A stretch of 64,000 nucleotides of DNA from PRO6 sp035565775 (lineage in GTDB: Bacteria > Pseudomonadota > Alphaproteobacteria > Rhizobiales > Xanthobacteraceae). Positions 9,356-18,282 of this stretch are shown here, one piece after another. The translations under genes and the position numbers were made by a program. The stretch lies in NCBI GenBank assembly GCA_035565775.1, contig DATMRW010000021.1, forward strand, positions 186,001-250,000, given 5' to 3'. The notes under the pieces are model-generated. The model made no database searches. It was not told where the DNA came from and saw nothing but the letters and a program-made list of their open reading frames with translations. Position 1 is the first letter of the stretch. Each line of letters starts with the position of its first letter.

Positions 9356-10423
9356 ATGAATCTCAATTCGCCACTCAGCTCGTTCGGGCCGGTTGATGAC
9401 AGGGACACTCGGCCCCTGCTTATCGTGCCGTATAACTGGATTGGCGATTTCGTGCGCGGTCATACCGTGGTCCGGATCGTCAAGCAACGCTGGCCGAACC
9501 GGCCGGTGGACATCCTCGTGACGCCGCTCTGTCAACCACTGGTTGATTACATGCCAGGCGTCCGCGCCGGAATAGTGCACGACCTGCCCCGCTCCCAGCT
9601 TGCCTTCGACAAGCAGTTCGCGCTCGCCAAGCGCCTGCGCGCCGAGAATTACGGCACCGCGCTGGTGATGCCGCGAACGTGGAAATCGGCGATTGCCCCG
9701 GCCCTTGCCGACATCCCGGAGCGCGTCGGTTTCGTCGGCGAGTTCCGATTCGGCCTCATCAATCAATGGCGCTGGGGCGAGCGCGCCCTGCCGCGCTTCA
9801 TCGACAAGAACGCCGTGCTGGCGCTGCCCGCCAGCGCGCCGCGGCCGGAAAACTGGCCCGCGCCGCAGATGGCGGTCCCGGACGAAGAGATCGCCGCATG
9901 GCGCAGCGCGAACGGCGTCGGCAGCCGCCCCACCGTCGCGCTCGCGCCCGGCTCGGTCGGCGCCCACAAGCGCTGGCCTTATTATGGCGAACTGGCCAAG
10001 GCCCTCGTTGCGGAGGGCTGCGAGGTCTGGGTTGTCGGCGGACCGGGCGAGGCGGAGGCAGCGGCGCAGATCGTGGCCGCCGGCGGGGAGATGGTCCGCG
10101 ATCTCACCGGCACGGATCTGCGAAACGGCATTTTGGCCCTCGCCGCCGCCGATCTCGCGGTGTCCAACGATTCCGGCCTGCTTCACGTCGCGGCCGCGAT
10201 CGGCACGCCGACCATCGCCGTTTTCGGCCCGACCAGCCCGTGGCACTGGGCGCCGCTCAATCCGCTGGCGGGCGTCGTCCAGCCGCCGGACCTGCGCGGC
10301 AAGGAGATGCCCTATCATTCGATCGCGGCAACAACCGACCCCTCCTACATCGCCGCCGTCCCGGCGGCGGACGTCATCGAGATAGCCCGCTCGGCGCTCG
10401 CCACCCTCGCCGCGGCCGATTGA
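9356..10423 (+). CDS. waaF: ADP-heptose:LPS heptosyltransferase II (WaaF-like, GT9)
   Basis: This 355-aa GT9 enzyme should add the second heptose to the inner core at the cytoplasmic face of the inner membrane. It begins with PLLIVPYNWIGDFV, shows the donor-site region ALAPGSVGAHKRWPYYGELA near residue 190, and ends with the C-terminal VSNDSGLLHVAAAIGTP and FGPTSPWHWAP motifs typical of WaaF (acetamido binding and the D/E-x-G-L motif). The open frame extends upstream to 9200, but that part has no protein-like character. The ATG at 9356 gives family length. gmhA and gmhB follow on the same strand. Confidence 0.9.
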   Translation: MNLNSPLSSFGPVDDRDTRPLLIVPYNWIGDFVRGHTVVRIVKQRWPNRPVDILVTPLCQPLVDYMPGVRAGIVHDLPRSQLAFDKQFALAKRLRAENYGTALVMPRTWKSAIAPALADIPERVGFVGEFRFGLINQWRWGERALPRFIDKNAVLALPASAPRPENWPAPQMAVPDEEIAAWRSANGVGSRPTVALAPGSVGAHKRWPYYGELAKALVAEGCEVWVVGGPGEAEAAAQIVAAGGEMVRDLTGTDLRNGILALAAADLAVSNDSGLLHVAAAIGTPTIAVFGPTSPWHWAPLNPLAGVVQPPDLRGKEMPYHSIAATTDPSYIAAVPAADVIEIARSALATLAAAD

Positions 10424-10481
10424 CCCGGTTTTCGTGGCGTTCGCCGCAAAAAGGCACTAACACCGACCAGGCTCCAGAACG

Positions 10482-11099
10482 ATGGTTGAGGCGTTGAACA
10501 ACGATCCGGTCGCAGACCACTTCCAGCACTCACTCGCCGCGCTCAACCGCGCGGCGCAGGACGAGGTCCTGCTCGCCTGCACGCGCAGCATCGCGCAGGT
10601 CAGCATCGATGCGCTACGCAGCGGTGCAAAAATTCTGATCGTCGGCAACGGCGGCAGCGCTGCCGACTCCCAGCACATCGCCGCCGAGATCGTCGGGCGC
10701 TATCGCCGCGAGCGGCCGGGCTATCCGGCCATCGCGCTGACCACCGACACCTCGGCGCTGACCGCGATCGGCAACGACTACGGGTTCGAGCAGATCTTTT
10801 CCCGCCAGGTGGAGGCGCTGGGCGCACGCGGCGACGTGTTGTGGGCGCTCTCGACCTCCGGCCGCTCGCCCAACGTGCTCGCCGCCGCGGAGATGGCGCG
10901 CAAGCTCGGCATTACGGTCGTCGGCTTCACCGGATCGAAGGGCGAGGCCATGCGCGCCTCGGCCGACCACCTGTTCATCGCGCCGAGCGATCAGGCCGCC
11001 GTGATCCAGCAGATCCACATGACCGCCGCCCACGCGATCTGCGACGCGATCGAACAGGCGCTGGTCGCCGACCCCGGCGCGGCCCTCCGCCCGGCATGA
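10482..11099 (+). CDS. gmhA: Sedoheptulose-7-phosphate isomerase GmhA
   Basis: This 205-aa SIS-domain enzyme converts sedoheptulose 7-phosphate to D-glycero-D-manno-heptose 7-phosphate, the entry step of ADP-heptose synthesis. Recognisable blocks are VGNGGSAADSQHIAAE (phosphate-binding and active site, residues about 51-66), the TTDTSALTAIGND stretch, ALSTSGRSPN and a C-terminal QIHMTAAHAICD helix with the catalytic His. Length is slightly longer than E. coli GmhA (192). It overlaps gmhB by an ATGA junction at 11096-11099, so the two are translationally coupled. Confidence 0.96.
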   Translation: MVEALNNDPVADHFQHSLAALNRAAQDEVLLACTRSIAQVSIDALRSGAKILIVGNGGSAADSQHIAAEIVGRYRRERPGYPAIALTTDTSALTAIGNDYGFEQIFSRQVEALGARGDVLWALSTSGRSPNVLAAAEMARKLGITVVGFTGSKGEAMRASADHLFIAPSDQAAVIQQIHMTAAHAICDAIEQALVADPGAALRPA

Positions 11100-11623
11100 C
11101 CGCGGGGCTGCCACACAGGCCCGCGGCCTTTCTCGACCGCGACGGCGTACTGAATTTCGATGACGGCTATATCGGCACGCGCGAGCGCCTGCGCTGGATG
11201 CCGGGCGCGGCGGCGGCGATCCGCACGCTGAACGCGGCCGGCTACTTGGTGTTTGTCGTCACCAATCAGTCCGGCGTCGCACGCGGCTTCTTCTCCGAGG
11301 CCGATGTGCGCGACCTGCACCAGTGGATGGCCGATGAGCTGTCCCGCGCCGATGCCAGGATCGACGACTGGCGCTACTGCCCCCACCACATCAAGGGCAC
11401 CATCGCCGCCTATGCTCAGGACAGCGATTGGCGCAAGCCGCAGCCTGGCATGATTTTGGACCTGATGCGGCATTGGCCTGTGCAGCAGGCCGGCAGCTTC
11501 ATGATCGGCGACAAGTCCTCGGACATCGAGGCGGCGACCGCCGCGAGCCTTCCCGGCTTCCTGTTTCCGGGCGGCGACCTCGATGCCTTCGTCGGCGACG
11601 TGCTGCGCCGGCTCGCGACCTAG
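11096..11623 (+). CDS. gmhB: D-glycero-D-manno-heptose 1,7-bisphosphate 7-phosphatase GmhB (incomplete zinc loop)
   Basis: This 175-aa HAD phosphatase removes the 7-phosphate from heptose bisphosphate. FLDRDGVLN at 12-20 carries the nucleophile and general acid. TNQSGVARG at about 56 is motif II, KPQPGM at 114-119 carries the motif III lysine, and IGDKSSDIEAA at about 137 is motif IV. The ATG at 11096 overlaps the gmhA stop. The family's zinc loop normally has Cys-x-His plus Cys-x-Cys. Here YCPHH keeps Cys95 and His97, but the later pair is Ser110-Asp-Trp112. The gene ends in CTAG shared with the stop of the convergent waaC gene. Confidence 0.92.
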   Translation: MTAGLPHRPAAFLDRDGVLNFDDGYIGTRERLRWMPGAAAAIRTLNAAGYLVFVVTNQSGVARGFFSEADVRDLHQWMADELSRADARIDDWRYCPHHIKGTIAAYAQDSDWRKPQPGMILDLMRHWPVQQAGSFMIGDKSSDIEAATAASLPGFLFPGGDLDAFVGDVLRRLAT

Positions 11624-12579
11624 GCCGCGCCCGTCCCGCCGAGCAGCTCCTCGGACGCCGCCATCGCGTCCACGCATTCCGGATAGACCCCGCGCCCGCC
11701 AAGGATTTTGATCGATCCCGCGCCGACCGGCCGCGTCAGGCCCGGATCGGTGCTGAGAAACAGGCCGAGCGAGGGCACCTGATAGGCCGCGGCCAGATGC
11801 AGGAGGCCGGTATCGACGCCAACCACCAGCGATGCCCCCGCGATCACCTTCGCCGTCTCGTCGAGCGGCTGGCGCGGCAAGATCCGGCTGCCCTTGATGC
11901 CGCCGGCGAGGCGCTGGCTGCGCAGCCGCTCCGCCTCGTTGCCCCAGGTCAGCAGCACGTCGAGGCCTTTCTCGCGCAAGAACTTGCCGAGCCGGATCCA
12001 GTCGGACTCCCGCCATTCCTTGCTGGCGCGCGAGGTGCCGTGCAGCAGCACCGCATAGGGAGCGGCGCCGGACGGCGCGCTGCGCGGCAGGCCGTAGTCG
12101 ATCGGCGTATCGACCGCATGGCCGAGCGACAGCGCGGTGATCTGCCTGTTTCGGTCCACCGCGTGAAGGCTTCGCGAGACGGCGTGCCGGACATCGTAGA
12201 ACCACGACGCCACCGGCTCGCGGATGCTCGCCGCGTCGTAGCCGTGGCTCTCGCCGTGGGCGAGCTTCACCAGCAGCGCCGAGCGGATCAAGCCCTGCGC
12301 ATCGATGATGCGATCGAACGGGCTGGCCTTGAGCCGTGCCTTCGCCTCGGAGAATTCGCGCCAGGTCGCCGCCCTGAACGGATGCGAGCGCCAGCGCCGC
12401 ACCGCGACCGTGATGACCTCGTCCACCGCCGGATGCAGCCGCACCAGCGGCGCGAACGGCTCCTCGACCAGCCAGGTGATCCGCGCGTCCGGATGGTGCC
12501 GCCTCGTGTCGGTGATCGCCGGCAGATGGTGGATCACATCCCCCATCGACGACGTTTTGACGAATAGGAACTTTTTCAT
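11620..12579 (-). CDS. waaC: ADP-heptose:LPS heptosyltransferase I (WaaC-like, GT9)
   Basis: This 319-aa GT9 enzyme is expected to add the first heptose to Kdo of the LPS inner core. The N-terminus MKKFLFVKTSSMGDVIHHLP is diagnostic for WaaC. ITWLVEEPFAPL follows, then the HGTSRASKEW donor-site segment, and GVDTGLLHLAAAY near residue 255. A six-residue upstream extension from 12597 is possible, but Met-Lys-Lys at 12579 matches the family start. It is convergent with gmhB, sharing the CTAG that contains both stop codons, and divergent from galE. A 15-bp direct repeat lies just upstream of its start. Confidence 0.93.
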   Translation of the reverse strand: MKKFLFVKTSSMGDVIHHLPAITDTRRHHPDARITWLVEEPFAPLVRLHPAVDEVITVAVRRWRSHPFRAATWREFSEAKARLKASPFDRIIDAQGLIRSALLVKLAHGESHGYDAASIREPVASWFYDVRHAVSRSLHAVDRNRQITALSLGHAVDTPIDYGLPRSAPSGAAPYAVLLHGTSRASKEWRESDWIRLGKFLREKGLDVLLTWGNEAERLRSQRLAGGIKGSRILPRQPLDETAKVIAGASLVVGVDTGLLHLAAAYQVPSLGLFLSTDPGLTRPVGAGSIKILGGRGVYPECVDAMAASEELLGGTGAA

Positions 12580-12590
12580 CCGGGCCACAT

Positions 12591-12621
12591 GCCACAAATC
12601 GGATTCGCCACAAATCGGATT
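12591..12621. repeat. Short direct repeat upstream of waaC
   Basis: GCCACAAATCGGATT occurs twice with one base between copies (12591-12605 and 12607-12621), immediately upstream of the waaC start on the minus strand. It may be a slippage duplication or paired operator half-sites in the waaC/galE divergent promoter region. No known regulator motif is recognised. Confidence 0.75.
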
Positions 12622-12848
12622 TGTCTAAAATACCACGTGTAAGAGTGATCCTTTGGCAACCATAAACGCGTCTTGGCGCGAAAAACGCCGCGCTGGAAAC
12701 CTTAATTGCACTTTCGCGGACCCATGCTGCGCGGAACAACAGGCGAGATGCAGGGGCGAAGGACCCGGCCGAGGCTGGACCCTGACGGCCAGTCGAGCGC
12801 AACCCGGCCGGTCGGCCGGCGCGCCCGCAATACGGAGCTTTGAAGTTC

Positions 12849-13850
12849 ATGACGATACTAGTGACAGGCGGAGCCGGCTATATCGGCAGTCATACAGTGC
12901 TCGCACTGTTGGCCGCCGGTGAGAAGGTGGTCGTCATCGACAATCTATCCACGGGCTTTTCCGCCTTCGTCCCCGAAGGCGTGCCGCTGGTGATCGGCGA
13001 TGTCGCCGACCAGGATCTCGTGGAAAACGTTATCCGTTCCCACAAGATCGGCTCCATCATCCATTTCGCCGGTTCGGTCGTGGTGCCGGACTCGATCCGC
13101 GATCCGCTCGGCTATTACCGCAACAACACGATGGCGACCCGGAACCTGCTCAGCGCCGCCGTCAATTGCGGGGTCAAGCACTTCATCTTCTCGTCGACCG
13201 CCGCCGTCTATGGCAACCCGGCCAAGGTTCCGGTGCGCGAGGACGCGCCGACCCGGCCGCTGTCGCCCTACGGCACGTCGAAGCTGATGAGCGAGATCAT
13301 GCTGCACGACGTCGCCCATGCCCATGGCCTGCGCTTTGCCGTGCTGCGCTATTTCAACGTCGCCGGCGCCGATCCGCAGGGCCGTGTCGGCCTCGCCACC
13401 GCCGGGGCGACGCACCTGATCAAGCTCGCGGTCGAGGCGGCGACCGGCCAGCGGCCGGGCATCGACGTCTACGGCATGGACTACGACACGCCGGACGGCA
13501 GCTGCATCCGCGATTTCATCCACGTCAGCGACCTCGCCGAGGCGCACCGCGCCGCGCTCGCCTATCTCGTCGCCGGCGGGCGCTCGAACACCTTCAATTG
13601 CGGCTACGGCCGGGGCTACTCCGTGCTCGAGGTCGTGGAAACCGTCCGCCGGGTGTCCGGTCAGGCCTTCATGGTCAATCCGGCGGCGCGGCGGCCCGGC
13701 GACATCGTGACCATGATCGCCGACAACAGCCACATGCGGGCGCATCTCGACTTCACCCCACAATATGCCGATCTCGAAAAGATCGTCACCGACGCGCTGC
13801 ATTGGGAACAGAAGCTGGCGCGAGACCGCCACCTGCTGGAGCGGGCCTGA
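12849..13850 (+). CDS. galE: UDP-glucose 4-epimerase GalE
   Basis: This 333-aa SDR interconverts UDP-glucose and UDP-galactose, supplying galactose to surface glycans. VTGGAGYIGSHTVLALL is the NAD-binding start. SSTAAVYG and YGTSKLMSE give the catalytic Ser and Tyr-x3-Lys. LRYFNVAGADPQG and DGSCIRDFIHVSDLA are classical GalE signatures. The frame opens at TTG 12840, but the ATG at 12849 has GGAG 11 nt upstream and matches family length, so it was chosen. It stands alone on the plus strand and closes the LPS region. Confidence 0.95.
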   Translation: MTILVTGGAGYIGSHTVLALLAAGEKVVVIDNLSTGFSAFVPEGVPLVIGDVADQDLVENVIRSHKIGSIIHFAGSVVVPDSIRDPLGYYRNNTMATRNLLSAAVNCGVKHFIFSSTAAVYGNPAKVPVREDAPTRPLSPYGTSKLMSEIMLHDVAHAHGLRFAVLRYFNVAGADPQGRVGLATAGATHLIKLAVEAATGQRPGIDVYGMDYDTPDGSCIRDFIHVSDLAEAHRAALAYLVAGGRSNTFNCGYGRGYSVLEVVETVRRVSGQAFMVNPAARRPGDIVTMIADNSHMRAHLDFTPQYADLEKIVTDALHWEQKLARDRHLLERA

Positions 13851-14025
13851 GCCGCTCGCGAAAGTCCGCGCGACTTGCAACCGGCAGTTATCCCACGCAA
13901 TTTGCCAATCTGCGCGGTTAAAACCTTTCCCGGCCGCTGCCGCTTGAAATGCGGCCCGAGAGCAGGCAAGGGAGGCGGGTCATTCCGCGCATGGTGCGGA
14001 AGTTCCACATCTGGCAAGAGCGCGG

Positions 14026-15828
14026 ATGGCCAAGACCCCGACCAAAGTCACTGACGACCCCTATGCCGCTGCGGCGCTGATCAGCCGTCTCGTGAAGGAA
14101 CAAGGCGTAGCCTACTGGCGGCGCTATGCGGTGGCGTTCGCCCTGATGGCGGTCGGCGCGGCCGGCACCGCCCTGCCCGCCTGGCTGCTCGGCGAGGTGA
14201 TCAACCAAGCCTATATCGACCGCAACATCGATGCCATCATCCGGCTGTCCCTGGTGATCATGGCCCTCTTCATCGTCAAGGGCGCGGCGACCTACGGCCA
14301 TTCGATCATTCTGGCAAAAATCTCCAACGCCATCCTCGCGAACAATCAGCGCAAGATGTTCAGCAAGCTGATGAGCGAAAATCTCGACTTCTTCTCGAAC
14401 CGCCACTCGTCGGAATTCCTTGCGCGCCTGACGCAGGGCGCGAGCGCCATCGCCCAGATCCTCAACATGCTGGTGACGTCGGTCGGCCGCGACCTGTTGT
14501 CACTCATCGGCCTGTTCGGCGTGATGGTCTATCAGGACGCGACGATGACGCTGCTCGGCCTTTTGGTCGCGCCGCCCGCGATCCTGATGCTGCGCAAGAT
14601 GGTCAAGCGCATCAAGCGCCTCGCCTTCACCCAGTTCACCGGCACCACCGACATCCTGGAGACGATGCAGGAGTCGCTGCAGGGCATCCGCACCGTCAAG
14701 GCCTTCACCCTCGAAGACACGATGCGCGCGCGGATCGATGCCAGCATCAGCGAGGTCGAGAGGACCGCCAACAAGATGGCGCGGGTGCAGAACCGCTCGA
14801 GCCCGCTGATGGAAACGCTCGGCGGCTTCGCGGTGGCGGCATCGCTGATGTATGGCGGCTACCGCGTGCTGGAGACCGGCTCGACGCCGGGGCAGTTCTT
14901 CTCGTTCCTCAGCGCCTTCCTGCTCGCCTATGAGCCGGCGAAGCGGCTGGCGCGGCTGAACCTCGAACTCAACAGCCAGATGGTCGCGGCGCGCATGCTG
15001 CTCGAACTGGTCGACCGCCCGGCAACCGAGCCGTCGGACGACGACAAGCCGGCGCTCGCACTCACCGAGGCCCGCGTCGAGTTTCGCGATGTCACCTTCG
15101 CCTACCGCGCCAACGACCCGGTGCTCAACCACATGAGCTTCGTCGCCGAGCCCGGCAAGGTGACGGCGCTGGTCGGCCCCTCGGGCGGCGGAAAATCGAC
15201 CGTTCTCTCCTTGCTGCTGCGCTTCTACGAGGTCAGGAACGGCAAGATTCTGATCGACGGCCAGTCGATCGCGGACGTCTCCCGCAAGTCGCTGCGCAGC
15301 CAGACCGCCTATGTCGGGCAGGACGTCTATCTGTTCCGTGCGAGCATCCGCGACAACATCGCCTTCGGCAGCCTCGGCGCGACCGACGAGCAGATCATCG
15401 CCGCGGCGAAGGCGGCGAATGCACACACCTTCATCATGAGCTTCCCGCAGGGCTATGACACCCCTGTCGGCGAGCACGGCGCACAACTGTCCGGCGGCCA
15501 GCGTCAGCGCGTCGCCATCGCCCGCGCACTGATCCGCAATGCGCCGATCATCCTGCTCGACGAGGCGACCGCCGCGCTCGACTCGGAATCGGAGACGCTG
15601 GTGCAGCAGGCGCTGGCGCATCTGTGCGAAAACCGCACCACGATCGTGATTGCCCACCGCCTGCACACCATCATGCACGCCGACACGATCCTCGTCGTCG
15701 AGAAGGGCAGCATTGTCGAGGCCGGCGGCCACGACGAGCTTTTGGCCGCCAACGGCCGCTACGCCTCGTTCTTCCGGCTGCAACACCGCGAGGCCAACCC
15801 ACTGGCGGCGAAGCTGGCATCCGCGTAA
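14026..15828 (+). CDS. ABC exporter, fused permease-ATPase (MsbA-like)
   Basis: This 600-aa half-transporter probably works as a homodimer in the inner membrane. Six membrane helices span about residues 35-320. The ATPase domain (about 345-590) has Walker A VGPSGGGKST, signature LSGGQRQRVAIARAL, Walker B IILLDEATAALDSES and the switch His in VIAHRLHTI. MsbA-type proteins flip lipid A-core or other lipids, and its location beside the LPS genes supports this, but a peptide or glycan exporter cannot be excluded. Start is ATG 14026. It is followed 75 bp later by an FAH-family gene on the same strand. Confidence 0.85.
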   Translation: MAKTPTKVTDDPYAAAALISRLVKEQGVAYWRRYAVAFALMAVGAAGTALPAWLLGEVINQAYIDRNIDAIIRLSLVIMALFIVKGAATYGHSIILAKISNAILANNQRKMFSKLMSENLDFFSNRHSSEFLARLTQGASAIAQILNMLVTSVGRDLLSLIGLFGVMVYQDATMTLLGLLVAPPAILMLRKMVKRIKRLAFTQFTGTTDILETMQESLQGIRTVKAFTLEDTMRARIDASISEVERTANKMARVQNRSSPLMETLGGFAVAASLMYGGYRVLETGSTPGQFFSFLSAFLLAYEPAKRLARLNLELNSQMVAARMLLELVDRPATEPSDDDKPALALTEARVEFRDVTFAYRANDPVLNHMSFVAEPGKVTALVGPSGGGKSTVLSLLLRFYEVRNGKILIDGQSIADVSRKSLRSQTAYVGQDVYLFRASIRDNIAFGSLGATDEQIIAAAKAANAHTFIMSFPQGYDTPVGEHGAQLSGGQRQRVAIARALIRNAPIILLDEATAALDSESETLVQQALAHLCENRTTIVIAHRLHTIMHADTILVVEKGSIVEAGGHDELLAANGRYASFFRLQHREANPLAAKLASA

Positions 15829-15903
15829 GCTTTCGCGACTTCAGCGGGCGGCGCTTCCTCGCCGCCCTTCCCCAGCGATTGCAACCTCAAAGCGGTTTTT
15901 CCG

Positions 15904-16608
15904 ATGAGCAGTTCTTCGTCCTACGTCATTGCGCCGCCCGCGCAGCCGAGCATCGCCGTTTCCGGCACCGACAAGACCTTTCCGGTGCGCCGCATCTGGT
16001 GCGTCGGTCGCAACTATCTCGAACACGTCCGCGAGATGGGCAATGACGAGCGCCAGCCGCCGTTCTTCTTCGGCAAGCATGCCGACATGATCGAGGCCGA
16101 CGGCGCGACCATTCCCTATCCGCCGATCACCACCAATTTCCATCACGAGGTCGAGGTCGTGGTCGCGCTGAAAAGCGGCGGCCGTCGCATCAGCACCGCC
16201 GAGGCGCTCGATCACGTCTACGGCTACGCCGTCGGCATCGACTTCACCCGCCGCGACCTGCAATTTTCCTCGCGCGAAAAGAAGCAGCCGTGGGAGATCG
16301 GCAAGTCCTTCGATCACTCCGCGCCGATCGGCGCGCTGCGGCCCGCTTCCGAAATCGGCCATCCGACCACCGGGCGGATCTGGCTGACGGTCAACGGCGC
16401 CGAGCGCCAGACCGGCGACGTCGCCGACATGATCTGGAACGTGCCGGAGATCATCGCAAAGCTCTCCGAGCAGGTAACGCTCGCGGCAGGCGACATCATC
16501 ATGACCGGCACGCCCGCGGGCGTCGGTCCGGTCGTCGCCGGCGACCGTGTCGAATGCGGCATCGACGGCATCGGCACGCTCAGCGTCACCATCGGCAAGG
16601 CCGCGTGA
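15904..16608 (+). CDS. Fumarylacetoacetate hydrolase family protein
   Basis: This 234-aa single-domain enzyme of the FAH superfamily acts on acylpyruvates or related dioxo acids by metal-dependent C-C hydrolysis or decarboxylation. It shows CVGRNYLEHV near residue 37, then HHEVEVVVAL (metal-binding Glu pair) at about 80, GYAVGIDFTRRDLQ (metal-binding Asp) at about 107, KSFDHSAPIG, and the C-terminal IMTGTPAGVGPVVAGD loop. Length matches the bacterial acylpyruvase/YcgM-like members. A strong terminator follows. The true substrate cannot be assigned. Confidence 0.85.
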   Translation: MSSSSSYVIAPPAQPSIAVSGTDKTFPVRRIWCVGRNYLEHVREMGNDERQPPFFFGKHADMIEADGATIPYPPITTNFHHEVEVVVALKSGGRRISTAEALDHVYGYAVGIDFTRRDLQFSSREKKQPWEIGKSFDHSAPIGALRPASEIGHPTTGRIWLTVNGAERQTGDVADMIWNVPEIIAKLSEQVTLAAGDIIMTGTPAGVGPVVAGDRVECGIDGIGTLSVTIGKAA

Positions 16609-16640
16609 CGGCCCTCATCGCCTGATCACCGAAAGGAAAG

Positions 16641-16667
16641 AAGCCCCGGCCGATGCCGGGGCTTTTT
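16641..16667 (+). terminator. Rho-independent terminator after the FAH-family gene
   Basis: A perfect 10-bp stem (AAGCCCCGGC, loop CGAT, GCCGGGGCTT) is followed by more T residues. It lies 33 bp past the stop at 16608 and separates this gene from the chemoreceptor. Confidence 0.92.
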
Positions 16668-16837
16668 GCTTGCCGGGGCGCTTCTCTGCCTGAAAGCTAC
16701 GCGAAACTTCAAAAAAACACACGCGAGCCCCATCATCATACCTTGCGGATCAATGGCTTAGCCCCGGCATTTGCATTCTTTTAATCGTCGCTCAGTTGAA
16801 TGACGGGCCAAAATTATACCCTGTGGGGGACGACATC

Positions 16838-18190
16838 ATGGTTCGCGACTGGACTTCCGTTCGCCTTGAACTGTGCGGCATCGATCATGACGCGCGCCAG
16901 CATCTGGCAGAGCTGCGGCCGATCATATCCGGCAATCTGACGCGCATCCTCGAAGCCTTTTACGCCTATGCCGCGTCCAACGAGCCGGACACCGCGTGCC
17001 TTCGCGATCCGGTCTTCGTGCAAGGCGCGATCCGCCTGCAGGTCGCGCACTGGGACAAGCTCCTCAGCGGCAATTTCGGCGACGACCTCAGCCGCTCGGC
17101 GGTGGAGATCTGCACCTACCACCACGGCGCCGGCGTCGCGCCGCCCTGGTATATCGGCTCGCGTCTGCTGTTTCAGGCCAACCACCTGCGCGAAGCGGCG
17201 CAGAACCACATCGAGATCCCGCGCTTCGGCGCCAAATCGCAGATGCAGGCGCGTGCGCAAATCGCGGCGCTGGTCGCGACCCTGACAAAAATTTCGTTCT
17301 TCGACATGGAAGTGACGGTCGCAAATTACTTCGGCTCCAACCGCCAGAACCGCCGCGACGCCATCAGCGACGCCCGCGACCGTTTCCGCACGCTGATCAC
17401 CACGCTCTCCGGCGCCTCGCAGGAATTGGAGGCGACCGCCGAGCAACTGAGCGGCAACGCCAAAAACACCATCCGCCTTGCATCGGTCGTGGCCAATGCG
17501 TCGTCCGACGCCTCCAACAACGTGCAGACCGTCGCCTCCGCCACCGAGCAGCTTGCAAGCTCCGTCGCCAAGATTTCCGAACAGGTGCACGAGTCGAGCA
17601 GCATCGCGGCCAGTGCCGTCCAGCAGGCCGAGCAGACCGATGCCCGGATCAACGCACTGTCGCAGGCCGCCAACCGCATCGGCGACGTCGTCAAGCTGAT
17701 CACCTCCGTCGCCGAACAGACCAACCTGCTGGCGCTCAACGCCACCATCGAGGCGGCGCGCGCCGGCGATGCCGGCCGCGGCTTCGCCGTGGTCGCGCAG
17801 GAGGTGAAGGCGCTGGCCTCGCAGACCGCGAAGGCGACCGAGGAAATCGGCACGCAGATCGCCGGGATGCAGACTGCGACGCAGGAGGCGGTCGCCTCGA
17901 TCAAGTCGATCAGCGCCACCATCGGCCAGATTTCCGAGATCACCTCGACCATCGCCGCCGCGATGGAAGAGCAAGGCGCGGCGACGCAGGACATCGCCCG
18001 CAACATTCAGGGCGCCGCCGGCGGCACCACACAGGTTGCCGGCACCATTGCCGAGGTCAATAGCGGCGCGAGCGAAACGGGGGCCGCTTCCACGCACCTG
18101 CTCAACTCGGCAAAGCGCCTGTCGGACAATACCAACACGCTGCAAAGCGAGATCGACGGATTTTTGACGTCAATCGCCGCGACGGCGTAG
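16838..18190 (+). CDS. Soluble globin-coupled methyl-accepting chemotaxis protein (HemAT-like)
   Basis: This 450-aa cytoplasmic chemoreceptor has an N-terminal protoglobin sensor (about 1-170) and a C-terminal MCP signalling coil. His95 in YHHGAGVAPPWYIG aligns with the proximal heme histidine of globin-coupled sensors (His, then Gly four later, then P-x-W-Y). The kinase-control hairpin is EQTNLLALNATIEAARAG...GRGFAVVAQEVK near 290-330. There is no transmembrane helix or HAMP domain. It should report oxygen (or NO/CO) to CheA/CheW. The frame opens at TTG 16796, but the ATG at 16838 has GGGGGA with a 7-nt spacer and is preferred. No che genes are adjacent, so it is an orphan receptor. Terminators lie on both sides. 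Confidence 0.92.
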   Translation: MVRDWTSVRLELCGIDHDARQHLAELRPIISGNLTRILEAFYAYAASNEPDTACLRDPVFVQGAIRLQVAHWDKLLSGNFGDDLSRSAVEICTYHHGAGVAPPWYIGSRLLFQANHLREAAQNHIEIPRFGAKSQMQARAQIAALVATLTKISFFDMEVTVANYFGSNRQNRRDAISDARDRFRTLITTLSGASQELEATAEQLSGNAKNTIRLASVVANASSDASNNVQTVASATEQLASSVAKISEQVHESSSIAASAVQQAEQTDARINALSQAANRIGDVVKLITSVAEQTNLLALNATIEAARAGDAGRGFAVVAQEVKALASQTAKATEEIGTQIAGMQTATQEAVASIKSISATIGQISEITSTIAAAMEEQGAATQDIARNIQGAAGGTTQVAGTIAEVNSGASETGAASTHLLNSAKRLSDNTNTLQSEIDGFLTSIAATA

Positions 18191-18223
18191 TCGCAGGTCA
18201 ACACAAGCAGCGTCCTCGCGACA

Positions 18224-18249
18224 AAAGCCCCGGACCGATCCGGGGTTTT
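18224..18249 (+). terminator. Rho-independent terminator after the chemoreceptor
   Basis: Stem CCCCGGA / TCCGGGG with a CCGA loop, A residues before and a TTTT tract after, 38-59 bp past the chemoreceptor stop. It sits between convergent genes and may also serve the cupin gene weakly. Confidence 0.85.
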
Positions 18250-18282
18250 CTTCGTTGTGATCGACCGCTGGGCACCGGTCCC

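Noticed and set aside
10991..12850. A 619-codon minus-strand frame spanning gmhB and waaC
   Set aside because: The minus-strand heptosyltransferase at 11620-12579 is in another frame and has the diagnostic motifs. The long frame is a shadow.
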